A DNA stretch of 62,073 nucleotides, from the NCBI GenBank assembly GCA_027032075.1, contig JALVOC010000230.1, forward strand, positions 1 to 62,073. Reading direction: 5' to 3'. The notes beneath the pieces were generated by a model, which saw only the letters and a program-made list of their open reading frames with translations, had not been told where the DNA came from and ran no database searches. Shown here piece by piece: positions 46,246-55,676 of this stretch. This stretch comes from Chromatiales bacterium (GTDB lineage: Bacteria > Pseudomonadota > Gammaproteobacteria > UBA6429 > Thiohalophilaceae). Within the stretch, counting starts at the first letter, position 1; each line of letters opens with the position of its first letter. Position numbers and translations under genes: made by a program.

Positions 46246-46971
46246 TCAGGCGGAAACCTCCGGCAGCTCAACCCCGAGGCGCCGCGCCACCTCCTCATAG
46301 GCCTCAACCACTCCGCCGAGACCCTGGCGGAACCGGTCCTTGTCGAGTTTCTCGCGGGTTTCGGCATCCCACAGGCGGCAGCCATCCGGGGTGAATTCAT
46401 CCCCCAAGAGCAAATCGCCCTGGTAGCGGCCAAACTCCAGTTTATAGTCCACCAGCAGCAGGCCGGCATCGGCAAACAGCGCCTTGAGAAGGCCGTTGAC
46501 CTTGAACGTCAGCTCCTTCATGCGATCGATTTCCGCCTGCGTGGCCCATTTGAAGGTAAGAATATGGGAATCATTGATCATCGGATCATGCAGTTCGTCA
46601 TTCTTCAGAAAAAACTCAAAGGTGGGCGGATCCAGATCGAGCCCCTCTTCGACACCCAGGCGGCGGCACAAACTGCCGGTGCTGATGTTGCGCACCACAC
46701 ATTCGATCGGCAACATGTCCAGTTTTTTCACCAGGGATTCATCCTCGGACAACAGTTTTTCAAAATGGGTCGGCACCCCGGCAGCCTGCAGCTTTTGCAT
46801 GATGAAAGCATTGAAGTAATTATTTACCATGCCCTTGCGCTCCAGTTTTTGCAGCTTCTCACCATCGAAAGCCGAGGTGTCGTTACGGAAGTGCAGGATC
46901 AATTTCTCCGGATCATCGGTGGTATAAACCGTTTTTGCTTTACCGGAATAGAGTTCTGACTGTTTCTTCAT
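46246..46971 (-). CDS. purC: SAICAR synthetase PurC
   Basis: A 241-residue enzyme that joins CAIR and aspartate with ATP, giving SAICAR in purine synthesis. [10 protein letters not shown] at the start and the block [20 protein letters not shown] are diagnostic. The start at 46971 (MKKQSELY) matches the family, whereas a start at 47025 adds a basic leader. It is the last gene of the dapA-bamC-MBL-purC run; dapA and purC flank bamC in E. coli as well. Confidence 0.96.
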   Translation of the reverse strand: MKKQSELYSGKAKTVYTTDDPEKLILHFRNDTSAFDGEKLQKLERKGMVNNYFNAFIMQKLQAAGVPTHFEKLLSEDESLVKKLDMLPIECVVRNISTGSLCRRLGVEEGLDLDPPTFEFFLKNDELHDPMINDSHILTFKWATQAEIDRMKELTFKVNGLLKALFADAGLLLVDYKLEFGRYQGDLLLGDEFTPDGCRLWDAETREKLDKDRFRQGLGGVVEAYEEVARRLGVELPEVSA

Positions 46972-47068
46972 TTTTAAACTCCTGTATAAACGCAAGACGC
47001 TGTAACTTCTGCCTTTGCGTAACATCGTTATCTGTTCAACTCACTATGCCAAGGTATACATACCTGTT

Positions 47069-47827
47069 TCATATATGACGCCAGCCGAGGCCATTATGCT
47101 GATCTGCCACGCTGATCCAGTCTTCTTCACACCCCAATGCTGCCGAGAGTGCCTGCCTGGCAAATTCAGGCGTATTGTTCTGTTCACTCAAATGCGCCGC
47201 CACCAGGTGTTTTAATTTCGTCGTATCGAGATGCTGTAAAAGTTCGGCTGCCTGGTCATTACTCAAGTGGCCAAAACGGCCGCTCACCCGTTGTTTCAGG
47301 TGGTACGGATAAGGGCCGTTTTTCAGCATCTCCCTGTCATGATTACATTCAAGCAACAGTGCATCGCAGGCACTCAAACTCTGCTTGATATGTTCCGTAA
47401 GGGAGCCGGTGTCTGTCAACATGCCAAATCGCCTGTTACCATCATCGATGACATACTGGCATGGCTCGCGCGCATCATGCGGTACGGGATACGGCTGAAT
47501 TTCGAATGCCCCGACAACCAGGGTCTCATCGACATCGATACACTGTTGCTGTGGCAGTTTACCCAGCCCCTGGTGATTGGCGGTCCCCCTTGTGATTAAC
47601 ACCGGCAAGCTGAACTTGCGCGCCAACGGCCCCACCCCACGAATATGATCCGCATGTTCATGCGTGACCAGAATGGCGGTGAGGTTGGCGGCTTCCTCAC
47701 CCAACCGCGCCAGGCGCCGCTCGGTTTCCCGCAAGGAGAAACCGCAGTCTATCATCAGGCGGGTGGAACCTTTCCTCACCACGGTGGCATTGCCCTTGCT
47801 CCCGCTACCTAAGGAGGCAAACTGCAT
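47069..47827 (-). CDS. MBL-fold metallo-hydrolase (YycJ/WalJ-like)
   Basis: A 252-residue metallo-beta-lactamase fold protein. LGSGSKGNATVV at the N-terminus and the metal motif THEHADHIRG (HxHxDH) are seen, with further ligands in CNHDREML and AAHLSEQNN. These features place it with the YycJ/WalJ group, thought to be an exonuclease involved in DNA repair, although its cellular role is uncertain. It lies 11 bases after bamC and before purC on the same strand, so one operon. Confidence 0.88.
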   Translation of the reverse strand: MQFASLGSGSKGNATVVRKGSTRLMIDCGFSLRETERRLARLGEEAANLTAILVTHEHADHIRGVGPLARKFSLPVLITRGTANHQGLGKLPQQQCIDVDETLVVGAFEIQPYPVPHDAREPCQYVIDDGNRRFGMLTDTGSLTEHIKQSLSACDALLLECNHDREMLKNGPYPYHLKQRVSGRFGHLSNDQAAELLQHLDTTKLKHLVAAHLSEQNNTPEFARQALSAALGCEEDWISVADQHNGLGWRHI

Positions 47828-47838
47828 GCAGTGGACCC

Positions 47839-48939
47839 TCAGCGCATCTGGGTATAGAGCTGCTTCATCAACATTTGTGCAGTTGGCGTATTACTCAGCT
47901 TGCCGTCCGCCCCATGCAAACTGACCCGGCACTGTTCGCCGCGTTCTTCCACTTTGATGATAAAGCGGGTTTGTTTGTTTTCCTTGCCACCAAACAGTTT
48001 GCTCATCAGCCCTTCCTCCTCCTCGCGGCGCTTGAGAAAGTCTTCGCTCAACTTGATGTAATACAAGCCTTCGGCCCGGTTCCGGTCCTCTACCAGCAGG
48101 CCCATGCGGTCGATGGCAAGACCAATCCGCCGCCAGGTACGTGCGAAATTTTCAGGCACCACCAGGACCTGCCCGCCTTCAACATCCTGGAGGACGGTTT
48201 GCTTTGTCGCTTTTTTTACCACAGTGGCTTTTTTGGCCTCGTCCTCATTCATCCCCCGGAAGACGAGGAAGCGCAGCATCATCTCCGCTTCCAGCTCCGG
48301 ATCGGAGGCGCGTGGCTGCCAGCGTGTTTCGACCACTTCTGTGGGCAAATCCTCATTGATGGCGACCTCCTCGAGCCCCTGATGCGTGATATACAGGCGT
48401 GTTTTATCGGGATCATCCGTCCGTTCGAGCCGGGCCCGATAACTGTCCATCAAACTGGAGGAATACAACTTGTTCAGCAAACCGGCGAGCCAACTCGAGG
48501 ATTTGTAGACCTCATCTTTCAGCCAGCTGGTTTGTACAATCCCGAGGGTGGGATCCTTGTATTTGATTTCAAACCCCTGACTGCGAAAGAAACCCTGTAT
48601 TTCCCGCCAGATGACCTCGGGGCTTGCGTCAATCTCCAGCCAGCGCAGGCCATCTTGTTGTACCAGTTTTCCGCCAGGCGTGGCGGGTAACAACGAAGGG
48701 TCGCGTTTTACCCCGCCTGCCCGCGCGGAACGGGATGAAACACTCTGACCCGTCGTAACCACCGGCACTGCCAGGGTATCGGAACCCTCCGGCCGCGTCA
48801 GTTCCGGCGGCACTTCCAGGGGGCGATCCGCCTCCCGGTTTACACGATATTTGCCTTTCTCCGACGAGGTGCTGCAGGCACTCAGTGTGATCACCAGCAA
48901 CAGCCAGACCAATCGTTTTTTGTGTCCTAACATCGACAT
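47839..48939 (-). CDS. bamC: Outer-membrane assembly lipoprotein BamC
   Basis: A 366-residue lipoprotein of the beta-barrel assembly machine. The signal peptide ends at lipobox LSAC near residue 21. Then come a flexible stretch (YRVNREADRPLEVPPELTRP, the BamD-binding region) and two helix-grip domains (about 90-220 and 240-360). The ATG at 48939 has GAGGA seven bases upstream; a GTG at 48951 is less likely. Longer than E. coli BamC (344). It lies 24 bases after dapA. Confidence 0.93.
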   Translation of the reverse strand: MSMLGHKKRLVWLLLVITLSACSTSSEKGKYRVNREADRPLEVPPELTRPEGSDTLAVPVVTTGQSVSSRSARAGGVKRDPSLLPATPGGKLVQQDGLRWLEIDASPEVIWREIQGFFRSQGFEIKYKDPTLGIVQTSWLKDEVYKSSSWLAGLLNKLYSSSLMDSYRARLERTDDPDKTRLYITHQGLEEVAINEDLPTEVVETRWQPRASDPELEAEMMLRFLVFRGMNEDEAKKATVVKKATKQTVLQDVEGGQVLVVPENFARTWRRIGLAIDRMGLLVEDRNRAEGLYYIKLSEDFLKRREEEEGLMSKLFGGKENKQTRFIIKVEERGEQCRVSLHGADGKLSNTPTAQMLMKQLYTQMR

Positions 48940-48963
48940 AACAGTCCTCACGGAAAAATGGTT

Positions 48964-49839
48964 TTATAACAGGCCGGCTTGTTCCAGCACCTGCCGGAGT
49001 CTGGTCTGGTGACTTTCGGATAATTCGGTCAGGGGCAAACGGATCCCCGCGGGGATCATCCCCATGGCATACAACGCCCATTTAACCGGGATGGGGTTTG
49101 CCTCCAGAAACAGGTTGGTATGCAGTGGCATCAACTGCTCATTGATTTCCCTCGCCTTGGTACTGTCACCGGCCAGCGCCGCCGCACACATTGCATGCAT
49201 TTGCCGCGGTGCCACATTGGCGGTAACGGAAATGTCGCCCCGCCCCCCGGCCAGGATCAGTTCCACCGCGGTGGCATCGTCACCGCTGTAGACCTCGAAT
49301 TGCTCACCGCAGCGACGCATGATTTCCCTGGCCCGCTCGATATCGCCGGTTGCCTCCTTGATACCAATGATATTGGGTACTTCAGCCAGGCGCTCGACTG
49401 TCTCCGGCAGCATATCCACCGCTGTGCGGCCCGGCACGTTGTACAGGATCTGGGGAACATCGACCGCTTCGGCCACCGCCCTGAAATGGCGGTACAACCC
49501 TTCCTGGGTCGGTTTGTTGTAATACGGCGTCACCAGCAGGCAGGCGTCTGCCCCCGCTTCCCTGGCACAGCGGGTCAGGTCGATCGCCTCGCGGGTGGAA
49601 TTGGAACCCGTACCGGCAATTACCGGAATCCGCCCGGCGCTGAATTCGACCACCTGCCGGATCACCTTACAATGTTCTTCTTCGTCCAGGGTGGCGGACT
49701 CACCGGTGGTGCCCATGGCAATAATCGCATCCGTACCGTTTTCAACGTGGAAACCCACCAGACGGGCCAGCGCATCTTCATCCACGCTTCCGTCAGGGTG
49801 CATCGGGGTCACCAGCGCCACCATGCTGCCTTGAAACAT
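48964..49839 (-). CDS. dapA: 4-hydroxy-tetrahydrodipicolinate synthase
   Basis: A 291-residue TIM-barrel enzyme that condenses pyruvate and aspartate semialdehyde, the first committed step to lysine and meso-diaminopimelate. The Schiff-base Lys is in IGIKEATGD and the catalytic Tyr in ILYNVPGRT; the GTTGESATL loop is present. The start at 49839 ([12 protein letters not shown]) has GGAGAAGGG upstream. It heads the dapA-bamC-MBL-purC run, so cell-wall and outer-membrane assembly genes are co-expressed with purine synthesis. Confidence 0.97.
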   Translation of the reverse strand: MFQGSMVALVTPMHPDGSVDEDALARLVGFHVENGTDAIIAMGTTGESATLDEEEHCKVIRQVVEFSAGRIPVIAGTGSNSTREAIDLTRCAREAGADACLLVTPYYNKPTQEGLYRHFRAVAEAVDVPQILYNVPGRTAVDMLPETVERLAEVPNIIGIKEATGDIERAREIMRRCGEQFEVYSGDDATAVELILAGGRGDISVTANVAPRQMHAMCAAALAGDSTKAREINEQLMPLHTNLFLEANPIPVKWALYAMGMIPAGIRLPLTELSESHQTRLRQVLEQAGLL

Positions 49840-50005
49840 TACCCTTCTCCACAAAAAAGGGTCATGGTACTTGGGCGGCCGGTTTGTGACAAGGACAGCT
49901 TGATAAGAGAACCCTGTGGAGGCATAAAATACTCAAACTCAACAAATGCTCCGCTTCGGAGTAATGTCGGGCTTTTCGTATCAATTTTGTTCTCACGAGG
50001 TAGCC

Positions 50006-51103
50006 ATGGACGAAAAGGGCGGTAAAAGCGTACGTGAAATACGCATCAACCCCATTATTCCCACCGAATCGGTATTGATTGCCACGGCACGCAGCATGCG
50101 CCCGCGCCACAGTGAAGCCCCCGCACCCCGCGACACCCGAGCCCATGTGGAAACCTGCCCTTTTTGCCGCGGGAATGAGGACAAAACCCCACCGGAAATC
50201 CTGCGCTACCCGCCGGAAGGGGAATGGGAAATCCGCATGGTTGAAAATCTCTTTCCCGTGCTGGGCAATGACGAACGCAACCAGAGCGGGCTGGTGTTCG
50301 GCCTGCAGCAGGCCATCGACGGGTATGGGCGGCATGAGGTGATCATCGACCATCATCTGCATGGCATTGCAGTGCACGAGATGTCTGAGGAGCACCTCGC
50401 GGCACTATTCAGCATTTACAAAGACCGGATTGGGCAACTCTATGCCTCGGACGACCGCCTGAAATATGTGCTGGTATTCAAGAATTTCGGCCCGGAAGCG
50501 GGCGCCAGTATGGCACATACCCACAGCCAGATAATCGCCCTGCCGGTAGTGCCGCAGAATTTGCAGGACGAGGTGAACAACAGCCGGGCCTATTACGACA
50601 AACATCACCAGTGTATTTTCTGCACCCTCATCAATGAGGCATTGACTTTTGAAACCACCATATATGATCGGGAATCGGGGGAAATCCTGCGGCGCATCAA
50701 CGTGGGGCAGTACGTGGTGGAGCGTGGCGAAAAATTCATCGCGATCAAGCCGTTTGCCAGCCGCTATGAATGGGAAGTCCATATCCTGCCGCTGCAACAT
50801 AACAGTGATTTTCTCGACAGCAGCGATGCCTGTCTGCAGGATCTGGCGCGCGTGATGAAACGCACGATGGCAAGGCTGGACGCCGTTATCGGTGGCGCCC
50901 AGTATAATTACTTTCTCCATTCCCGCCCCCGCGGCAAGGCCTACGAGGATTGTGAAGCCAGTTATCACTGGCACCTGGAGATCTGCCCCCGTACCAGCAT
51001 CCCGAGCGGTTTTGAGCTGGGATCCGGGCTTTTCGTCAACACCATCAGCCCGGAAGAGGCCGCCGAACAACTGCGCAGTGTCAATCTCGAGGAAAACATC
51101 TAA
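50006..51103 (+). CDS. GalT-like HIT-superfamily nucleotidyltransferase
   Basis: A 365-residue protein of the galactose-1-phosphate uridylyltransferase family. Zinc-binding CPFCRGNE, the second CIFC pair, and the catalytic HTHSQIIALP (HxHxQ) are present. The substrate may be UDP-hexose or another nucleotide-linked sugar or ADP-type donor, since no other Leloir pathway genes are adjacent. The start at 50006 (MDEKGGKS) has GAGG upstream; an in-frame start at 49946 is less likely. It is divergent from dapA, 166 bases apart, and upstream of bcp. Confidence 0.85.
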   Translation: MDEKGGKSVREIRINPIIPTESVLIATARSMRPRHSEAPAPRDTRAHVETCPFCRGNEDKTPPEILRYPPEGEWEIRMVENLFPVLGNDERNQSGLVFGLQQAIDGYGRHEVIIDHHLHGIAVHEMSEEHLAALFSIYKDRIGQLYASDDRLKYVLVFKNFGPEAGASMAHTHSQIIALPVVPQNLQDEVNNSRAYYDKHHQCIFCTLINEALTFETTIYDRESGEILRRINVGQYVVERGEKFIAIKPFASRYEWEVHILPLQHNSDFLDSSDACLQDLARVMKRTMARLDAVIGGAQYNYFLHSRPRGKAYEDCEASYHWHLEICPRTSIPSGFELGSGLFVNTISPEEAAEQLRSVNLEENI

Positions 51104-51121
51104 ATGACAGGAGTCTGGTTT

Positions 51122-51130
51122 TGTTATAAT
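51122..51130 (+). promoter_or_regulatory. Extended -10 promoter for bcp-phoH
   Basis: TGTTATAAT is a perfect extended -10 (TATAAT at 51125-51130). Transcription would begin near 51137, about 60 bases ahead of the bcp ATG. Confidence 0.55.
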
Positions 51131-51197
51131 ACGGTGTTCGTTCCTGGCAATCTCTGAATAACTGTGCGGATGTTTTTTCAGTCAAAGAAGGAAAAAA

Positions 51198-51680
51198 ATG
51201 ACGATAGCAACAGGCAGGCAAGTTCCTGATTTCACTCTCCCCGCCACCTCCGGGAAGGAAATCAGCCTGTCCGGTTTCAAGGGAAAAAATGTGGTACTGT
51301 ATTTCTATCCCAAGGACAGCACCCCCGGCTGCACCCGTGAAGGGCAGGACTTTCGTGACCACCATGCCAGGTTCAAACGGCAGAACACCGTCATCCTCGG
51401 TGTTTCCCGGGACAGTGTGAAGTCACATGACAATTTCAAACAAAAGCAGAAGTTTCCGTTTGAACTGCTGTCGGATCAGAATGAAGAGGTGTGTAAACTG
51501 TTCAATGTAATTAAAATGAAGACCCTGTATGGCAAAAAAGTGCGAGGCATCGAGCGCAGCACTTTTCTGATCGACACGGATGGCAAATTGAGACAGGAAT
51601 GGCGCAAGGTCAAAGTGGATGGCCATGTGGCAGAGGTCCTGCAAGCCGTCAAAAACCTAAACAAATCCCAGATTCAATAA
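51198..51680 (+). CDS. bcp: Thiol peroxidase Bcp (peroxiredoxin Q)
   Basis: A 160-residue peroxiredoxin that reduces hydrogen and organic peroxides. The peroxidatic Cys is in STPGCTREGQDF. The resolving Cys found five residues later in many Bcp proteins is absent (Gly-Gln-Asp there), so it should work as a 1-Cys type or use an external thiol such as thioredoxin or glutaredoxin; one further Cys is present (EEVCKLF). Extended -10 upstream. The phoH-type gene begins two bases after its stop codon. Confidence 0.93.
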   Translation: MTIATGRQVPDFTLPATSGKEISLSGFKGKNVVLYFYPKDSTPGCTREGQDFRDHHARFKRQNTVILGVSRDSVKSHDNFKQKQKFPFELLSDQNEEVCKLFNVIKMKTLYGKKVRGIERSTFLIDTDGKLRQEWRKVKVDGHVAEVLQAVKNLNKSQIQ

Positions 51681-51681
51681 T

Positions 51682-53088
51682 ATGTCTGATAGTCTGTTTG
51701 TTCTGGACTCCAATGTCCTGATGCACGACCCTGCCGCCTTGTTCCGATTCCAGGAACACGATCTCTACCTACCGATGATGGTGCTGGAGGAGCTGGACCG
51801 AAACAAGAAGGGCAACACCGAAGTGGCACGCAACGCCCGCCAGGCAAGCCGTTTTATGGACGAGCTGATGAGCGGTGTTTCGCACGCAGAGATTGAGGAA
51901 GGTCTGCCGCTCAACCGCGTCGTATCGAAGCTGGGGAATGGCCATCTGGATGCGGATCGTTTGAGCGGCCGCCTCTTTTTCCAGACCATCTCCTACCCCG
52001 ACACCCTGCCGGACTACCTGCCCGGTAACCTGCCGGACAACAATATTCTCGGCACAACCCTGGCCCTGCAGCAGAAATTCACCCAACGCCGCATCACCCT
52101 GGTTACCAAGGACATCAACCTGCGGATCAAGGCAGCAGCGGTGGGGATCCACGCGGAGGATTACCACAACGACAAGGTGCTGGAAGACGTGGATCTGCTC
52201 TATACCGGTTGCTATGAGATCAGCCCCGACTTTTGGGAAAGCCATGCCAAAGACATGGACTCCTGGCTGGAGGAAGGCCGCACCTTTTACCGTATTCATG
52301 GCCCGGATACGCAGCACTGGTCACCCGGCGAATTCATCTACAGCAGCGATGGCAACTTCGAAGCAATCGTGCGCCAGGTCGATGAGGACAAAGCCGTGAT
52401 TGAAACCGCCAAAGACTATACCAGTGCCTCCAATGCGATATGGGGGATTACTGCGCGCAACCGCGAACAGAACTTCGCCCTCAACCTCTTGATGGATCCC
52501 GACATCGATTTTGTCAGCCTTATCGGCATGGCGGGCACGGGAAAAACCCTTCTCACTCTGGCCGCCGGGCTGGAACAAACACACGAGGACAACCGCTATG
52601 CGGAAATCATCATGACCCGTGTCACCATTCCGGTAGGCGAGGACATCGGCTACCTGCCGGGTACGGAAGAGGAGAAAATGACCCCCTGGATGGGCGCCTT
52701 GATGGATAATCTTGAAGTACTGACCAAAACCGAGGGCGGTGGTGACTGGGGGCGTGCCGCCACCAACGATCTGCTGAGTCAGCGGATCAAGATCCGCTCG
52801 GTCAACTTTATGCGTGGCCGCACCTTCCTCAACCGTTTCATCATTATCGATGAGTCGCAGAACCTGACCTCCAAGCAATTAAAAACCCTGATCACCCGTG
52901 CCGGCCCCGGCACCAAGGTTGTCTGCCTCGGCAACATCGCCCAGATCGACACACCCTACCTGACGGAAACCACTTCCGGCCTGACCTATGTGGTGGATCG
53001 CTTCAAATCATGGACCCACAGCGGCCACGTCACCCTCATCCGAGGAGAACGCTCCAGACTGGCGGACTATTCGTCGGAAATACTCTGA
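51682..53088 (+). CDS. PIN-PhoH fusion ATPase (PhoH2/YlaK-type)
   Basis: A 468-residue protein with an N-terminal PIN domain (about 3-150; the metal-binding acidic residues in FVLDSNVLMHDP and VTKDINLR) and a C-terminal PhoH ATPase (about 245-460; Walker A GMAGTGKTLLTLAAG and Walker B RFIIIDESQNLT). PhoH2 proteins of this build have been described as RNA helicase-nucleases. It starts one base after the bcp stop codon, so they form an operon. It is convergent with perM, 27 bases apart. Confidence 0.93.
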   Translation: MSDSLFVLDSNVLMHDPAALFRFQEHDLYLPMMVLEELDRNKKGNTEVARNARQASRFMDELMSGVSHAEIEEGLPLNRVVSKLGNGHLDADRLSGRLFFQTISYPDTLPDYLPGNLPDNNILGTTLALQQKFTQRRITLVTKDINLRIKAAAVGIHAEDYHNDKVLEDVDLLYTGCYEISPDFWESHAKDMDSWLEEGRTFYRIHGPDTQHWSPGEFIYSSDGNFEAIVRQVDEDKAVIETAKDYTSASNAIWGITARNREQNFALNLLMDPDIDFVSLIGMAGTGKTLLTLAAGLEQTHEDNRYAEIIMTRVTIPVGEDIGYLPGTEEEKMTPWMGALMDNLEVLTKTEGGGDWGRAATNDLLSQRIKIRSVNFMRGRTFLNRFIIIDESQNLTSKQLKTLITRAGPGTKVVCLGNIAQIDTPYLTETTSGLTYVVDRFKSWTHSGHVTLIRGERSRLADYSSEIL

Positions 53089-53115
53089 GACAGGTGGTGA
53101 CGGGGTACAGCGGAT

Positions 53116-54189
53116 CTATGCTTCGCCGGCAGCGACACTTTCGTCACTGGCCCGGGGCCAGGCCGCCAGAACCGCGTTTACCAGGGTGGCAAGCGGAATC
53201 GCAAAGAACACCCCCCAGAACCCCCACAAGCCGCCAAACACCAGGACACTGACGATGATCGCGATGGGGTGCAGATTCACGACCTCGGAAAAAAGCAGCG
53301 GCACCAGAACATTCCCGTCCAGCGCCTGGATCACGGCATACACCACCATCAACACCGCAAAATCGGTTCCCCATCCCCATTGAAAATAGGCCACCACCGC
53401 CACCGGTACGGTCACCACCGCAGCACCGATATAGGGCACGATCACCGAAAGCCCCACCACCGCAGCCAGCAGGATTGCGTATTTCAGGCCGAGGATGGCG
53501 AAGGCAACATAGCTGACCCCACCGACGATCAGGATCTCCCAGAACTTGCCGCGAACATAATTACCCAGCTGCCTGTCCATTTCATCCCAGACTTGCGAGG
53601 CAAGCTGCCGGTCCTGTGGCAGCATGGCGGAGAACCACTTGAGAATTTTCGTCTTGTCCTTGAGAAAGAAAAACACCAGCACCGGTACCAGCACGAGATA
53701 AATCAGTATGGTGATAATCTGGTTTACCGAAGCCAGCGAACTGCTCAACAGAAGCTGCCCCAGCCCCGCCAGCTCCCGGTTCAACAGCTCGATCAGATCC
53801 TGGACCTGCTTCTCACTGATAAAGCTGTAATGTTCAGGCAACCGCAACAACATTTCCTTTGCCACCATGAGATGATTGGGCAACTCCCGCAGCAGTTCAG
53901 TCACCTGGACGGAGAGCAACGGCACCACGCCGAACAGCAGAAACACGACGAATGCACAGAATACGCTGAACACCATCACCACTGCACGTAACCGCCGCGT
54001 GCCTCTTTGCTCCATGAAACGCACCACCCCTTCCAGCAGGAAAGCGATCACCAACGCCGCCAACACCGGCGCCAGCATGTGCCCCATGGTAAGAACCACG
54101 GTAAAGCCGACAACGAGAATTAATAAAAGAAGAATGGCCTGGGGGTCGGAAAAATAACGCCGATACCAGCGTTTCAGAATTTCCAGCAT
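53116..54189 (-). CDS. perM: PerM / AI-2E-like membrane permease
   Basis: A 357-residue inner-membrane protein with about eight membrane helices, including GFTVVLTMGHMLAPVLAAL at the start and two pairs near the end (AILGLKYAILLAAVVGLSV and IAIIVSVLVFGGLWGFWGV). It belongs to the AI-2E transporter (TqsA/PerM) family; substrates are unproven in most members, and this one is nearer PerM. It is the last gene of a LysR-unknown-perM run and lies four bases after the upstream gene. Confidence 0.88.
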   Translation of the reverse strand: MLEILKRWYRRYFSDPQAILLLLILVVGFTVVLTMGHMLAPVLAALVIAFLLEGVVRFMEQRGTRRLRAVVMVFSVFCAFVVFLLFGVVPLLSVQVTELLRELPNHLMVAKEMLLRLPEHYSFISEKQVQDLIELLNRELAGLGQLLLSSSLASVNQIITILIYLVLVPVLVFFFLKDKTKILKWFSAMLPQDRQLASQVWDEMDRQLGNYVRGKFWEILIVGGVSYVAFAILGLKYAILLAAVVGLSVIVPYIGAAVVTVPVAVVAYFQWGWGTDFAVLMVVYAVIQALDGNVLVPLLFSEVVNLHPIAIIVSVLVFGGLWGFWGVFFAIPLATLVNAVLAAWPRASDESVAAGEA

Positions 54190-54193
54190 CAGC

Positions 54194-54547
54194 CTAGTTA
54201 TCCTTGTTGCTGCCCGAATATGATTCGTACATACGGCGGAAAATATCTTCCAGTTCGTTGATAACCTCCACCGCGTCGCGTCCCTGAATCATATGCTGCG
54301 CCACCAGCGCGGAGGTTTCATGCAGCATGGAATCCTTGTTGAGCATGGGATAAGTGGCCGACAACCGCTTCACTGCTGCAATCACACTCTCTTCTTCTGG
54401 CCGCTGGATATCCAGGGGTGTTTCGGGCACGGAAGACTCGGCGGGATAACGTTCTGCAAGAAACATGGCAAAATCCTGCAGACTGGTTTGAGCCTCCCCG
54501 TTCATCTGGCGAAAACAATTGAGCAGTTTTTTTTCGCGTTTGTTCAA
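54194..54547 (-). CDS. Hypothetical protein of a LysR-perM operon
   Basis: A 117-residue, mostly helical, acidic cytoplasmic protein. Visible segments are KREKKLLNCFRQMNGEAQTS, EESVIAAVKRLSATYPMLNK and the amphipathic ALVAQHMIQGRDAVEVINEL, then a short tail YESYSGSNKDN. I recognise no family. Its ATG overlaps the LysR stop codon (ATGA) and its stop is five bases from perM, so it is translated together with both. Role unknown. Confidence 0.65.
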   Translation of the reverse strand: MNKREKKLLNCFRQMNGEAQTSLQDFAMFLAERYPAESSVPETPLDIQRPEEESVIAAVKRLSATYPMLNKDSMLHETSALVAQHMIQGRDAVEVINELEDIFRRMYESYSGSNKDN

Positions 54548-55455
54548 ATAATCTCGTCCTGGTGGGATTTACAATAATTCCGGGCGAAATTCAACAGTTC
54601 ATCCATGGCGCGCACGCGGAATTTTTGTTTTTGATGGACGAAAGAGAAGGGGCGGTCGATAGGGGGATCCAGTTGCACCGCGACGAGGGTGCCCAGTTTC
54701 AACTCCTTCTGGATGGTCGCCGAGGAGAGAATGGAAACGCCCATGCCCGCTTCGACAGCACCCTTGATGGCTTCCAGACTGCCAAGCTCCATGGTGATAT
54801 TCATGTCACTGGGAAAAACGCCCGCCATTTGCAGATTGCCGATCATCACCTCACGGGTACCGGAACCTTCTTCGCGGCAAATGAACGGATAATCGGCCAC
54901 CCGCTGGATCGGCACCACTTCTTCTTTTGCCAGTTCATGCGTGGGGGAAACAATCAGCACGAGGTGATCGGTACGGCATTTTTCCACCACCAGATTTTTA
55001 TTGTTTACCGGTGCCTCCACCACCCCGAGATCGATGGTGTTGTTCTCAACCATATTGACGATGCCGTCGGTATTGGCCACCTTCAGGCGCACCACGATAT
55101 CCGGATATTTGGACTTGAAATCGCCCAGCAACGCCGGCAGCATGTACTCGGCAACCGTGGTGCTGGCCCCGATGATGAGCACGCCGCTGATATCACCCGT
55201 CAGCTCGCGTACCTTGTTGTCCATTTCCGCATATAATTCGAAAATTTTCTCGGCACACTCGAAAACCCGCTGTCCGGCTTCGGTCAGACTGATACGGTTG
55301 TGGGTACGGTCAAACAAACGGGTATTGAACTGCTCCTCCAGCTGCCGCACCTGAAAGGTCACCGCCGGCTGAGTCATGTGCAATTCCTCTGCCGCCTTGG
55401 TAAAACTCAACAACCGTGCGACGGTCTGGAACACCTGTAAACGTCTATCTGCCAT
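54544..55455 (-). CDS. LysR-family transcriptional regulator
   Basis: A 303-residue LysR regulator. The winged helix (about 3-62, SFTKAAEELHMTQPAVTFQV) and effector-binding domain (about 90-300, GVLIIGASTTVAEYMLPALL) are clear. The C-terminal domain resembles CysL/YeiE and CbbR types, whose ligands include sulfur or C1-metabolism intermediates; I cannot narrow it further. It heads the run with an unknown protein and perM (four-base overlap), which are candidate targets. The RND system starts 200 bases away on the same strand but in a separate unit. Confidence 0.88.
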   Translation of the reverse strand: MADRRLQVFQTVARLLSFTKAAEELHMTQPAVTFQVRQLEEQFNTRLFDRTHNRISLTEAGQRVFECAEKIFELYAEMDNKVRELTGDISGVLIIGASTTVAEYMLPALLGDFKSKYPDIVVRLKVANTDGIVNMVENNTIDLGVVEAPVNNKNLVVEKCRTDHLVLIVSPTHELAKEEVVPIQRVADYPFICREEGSGTREVMIGNLQMAGVFPSDMNITMELGSLEAIKGAVEAGMGVSILSSATIQKELKLGTLVAVQLDPPIDRPFSFVHQKQKFRVRAMDELLNFARNYCKSHQDEII

Positions 55456-55676
55456 TTTAACCCCCTTGGCTTATCCTCTGTTCTTTACCAATATCCTGGA
55501 AAATGATCCGCAGCGGGTGGGCATTCTCAGGCCGATAACTATTATCTATATCGCTATTGGCAAAACCGGGGAACAAATGTTAGCACAAGTCAGGAAAGAA
55601 TATTCAATCAGCAGCAGCCTCACGCGCACGGCGGACTGCCATGCGCGCGAGGCTGATACCACCTGTTTCACCCTGT

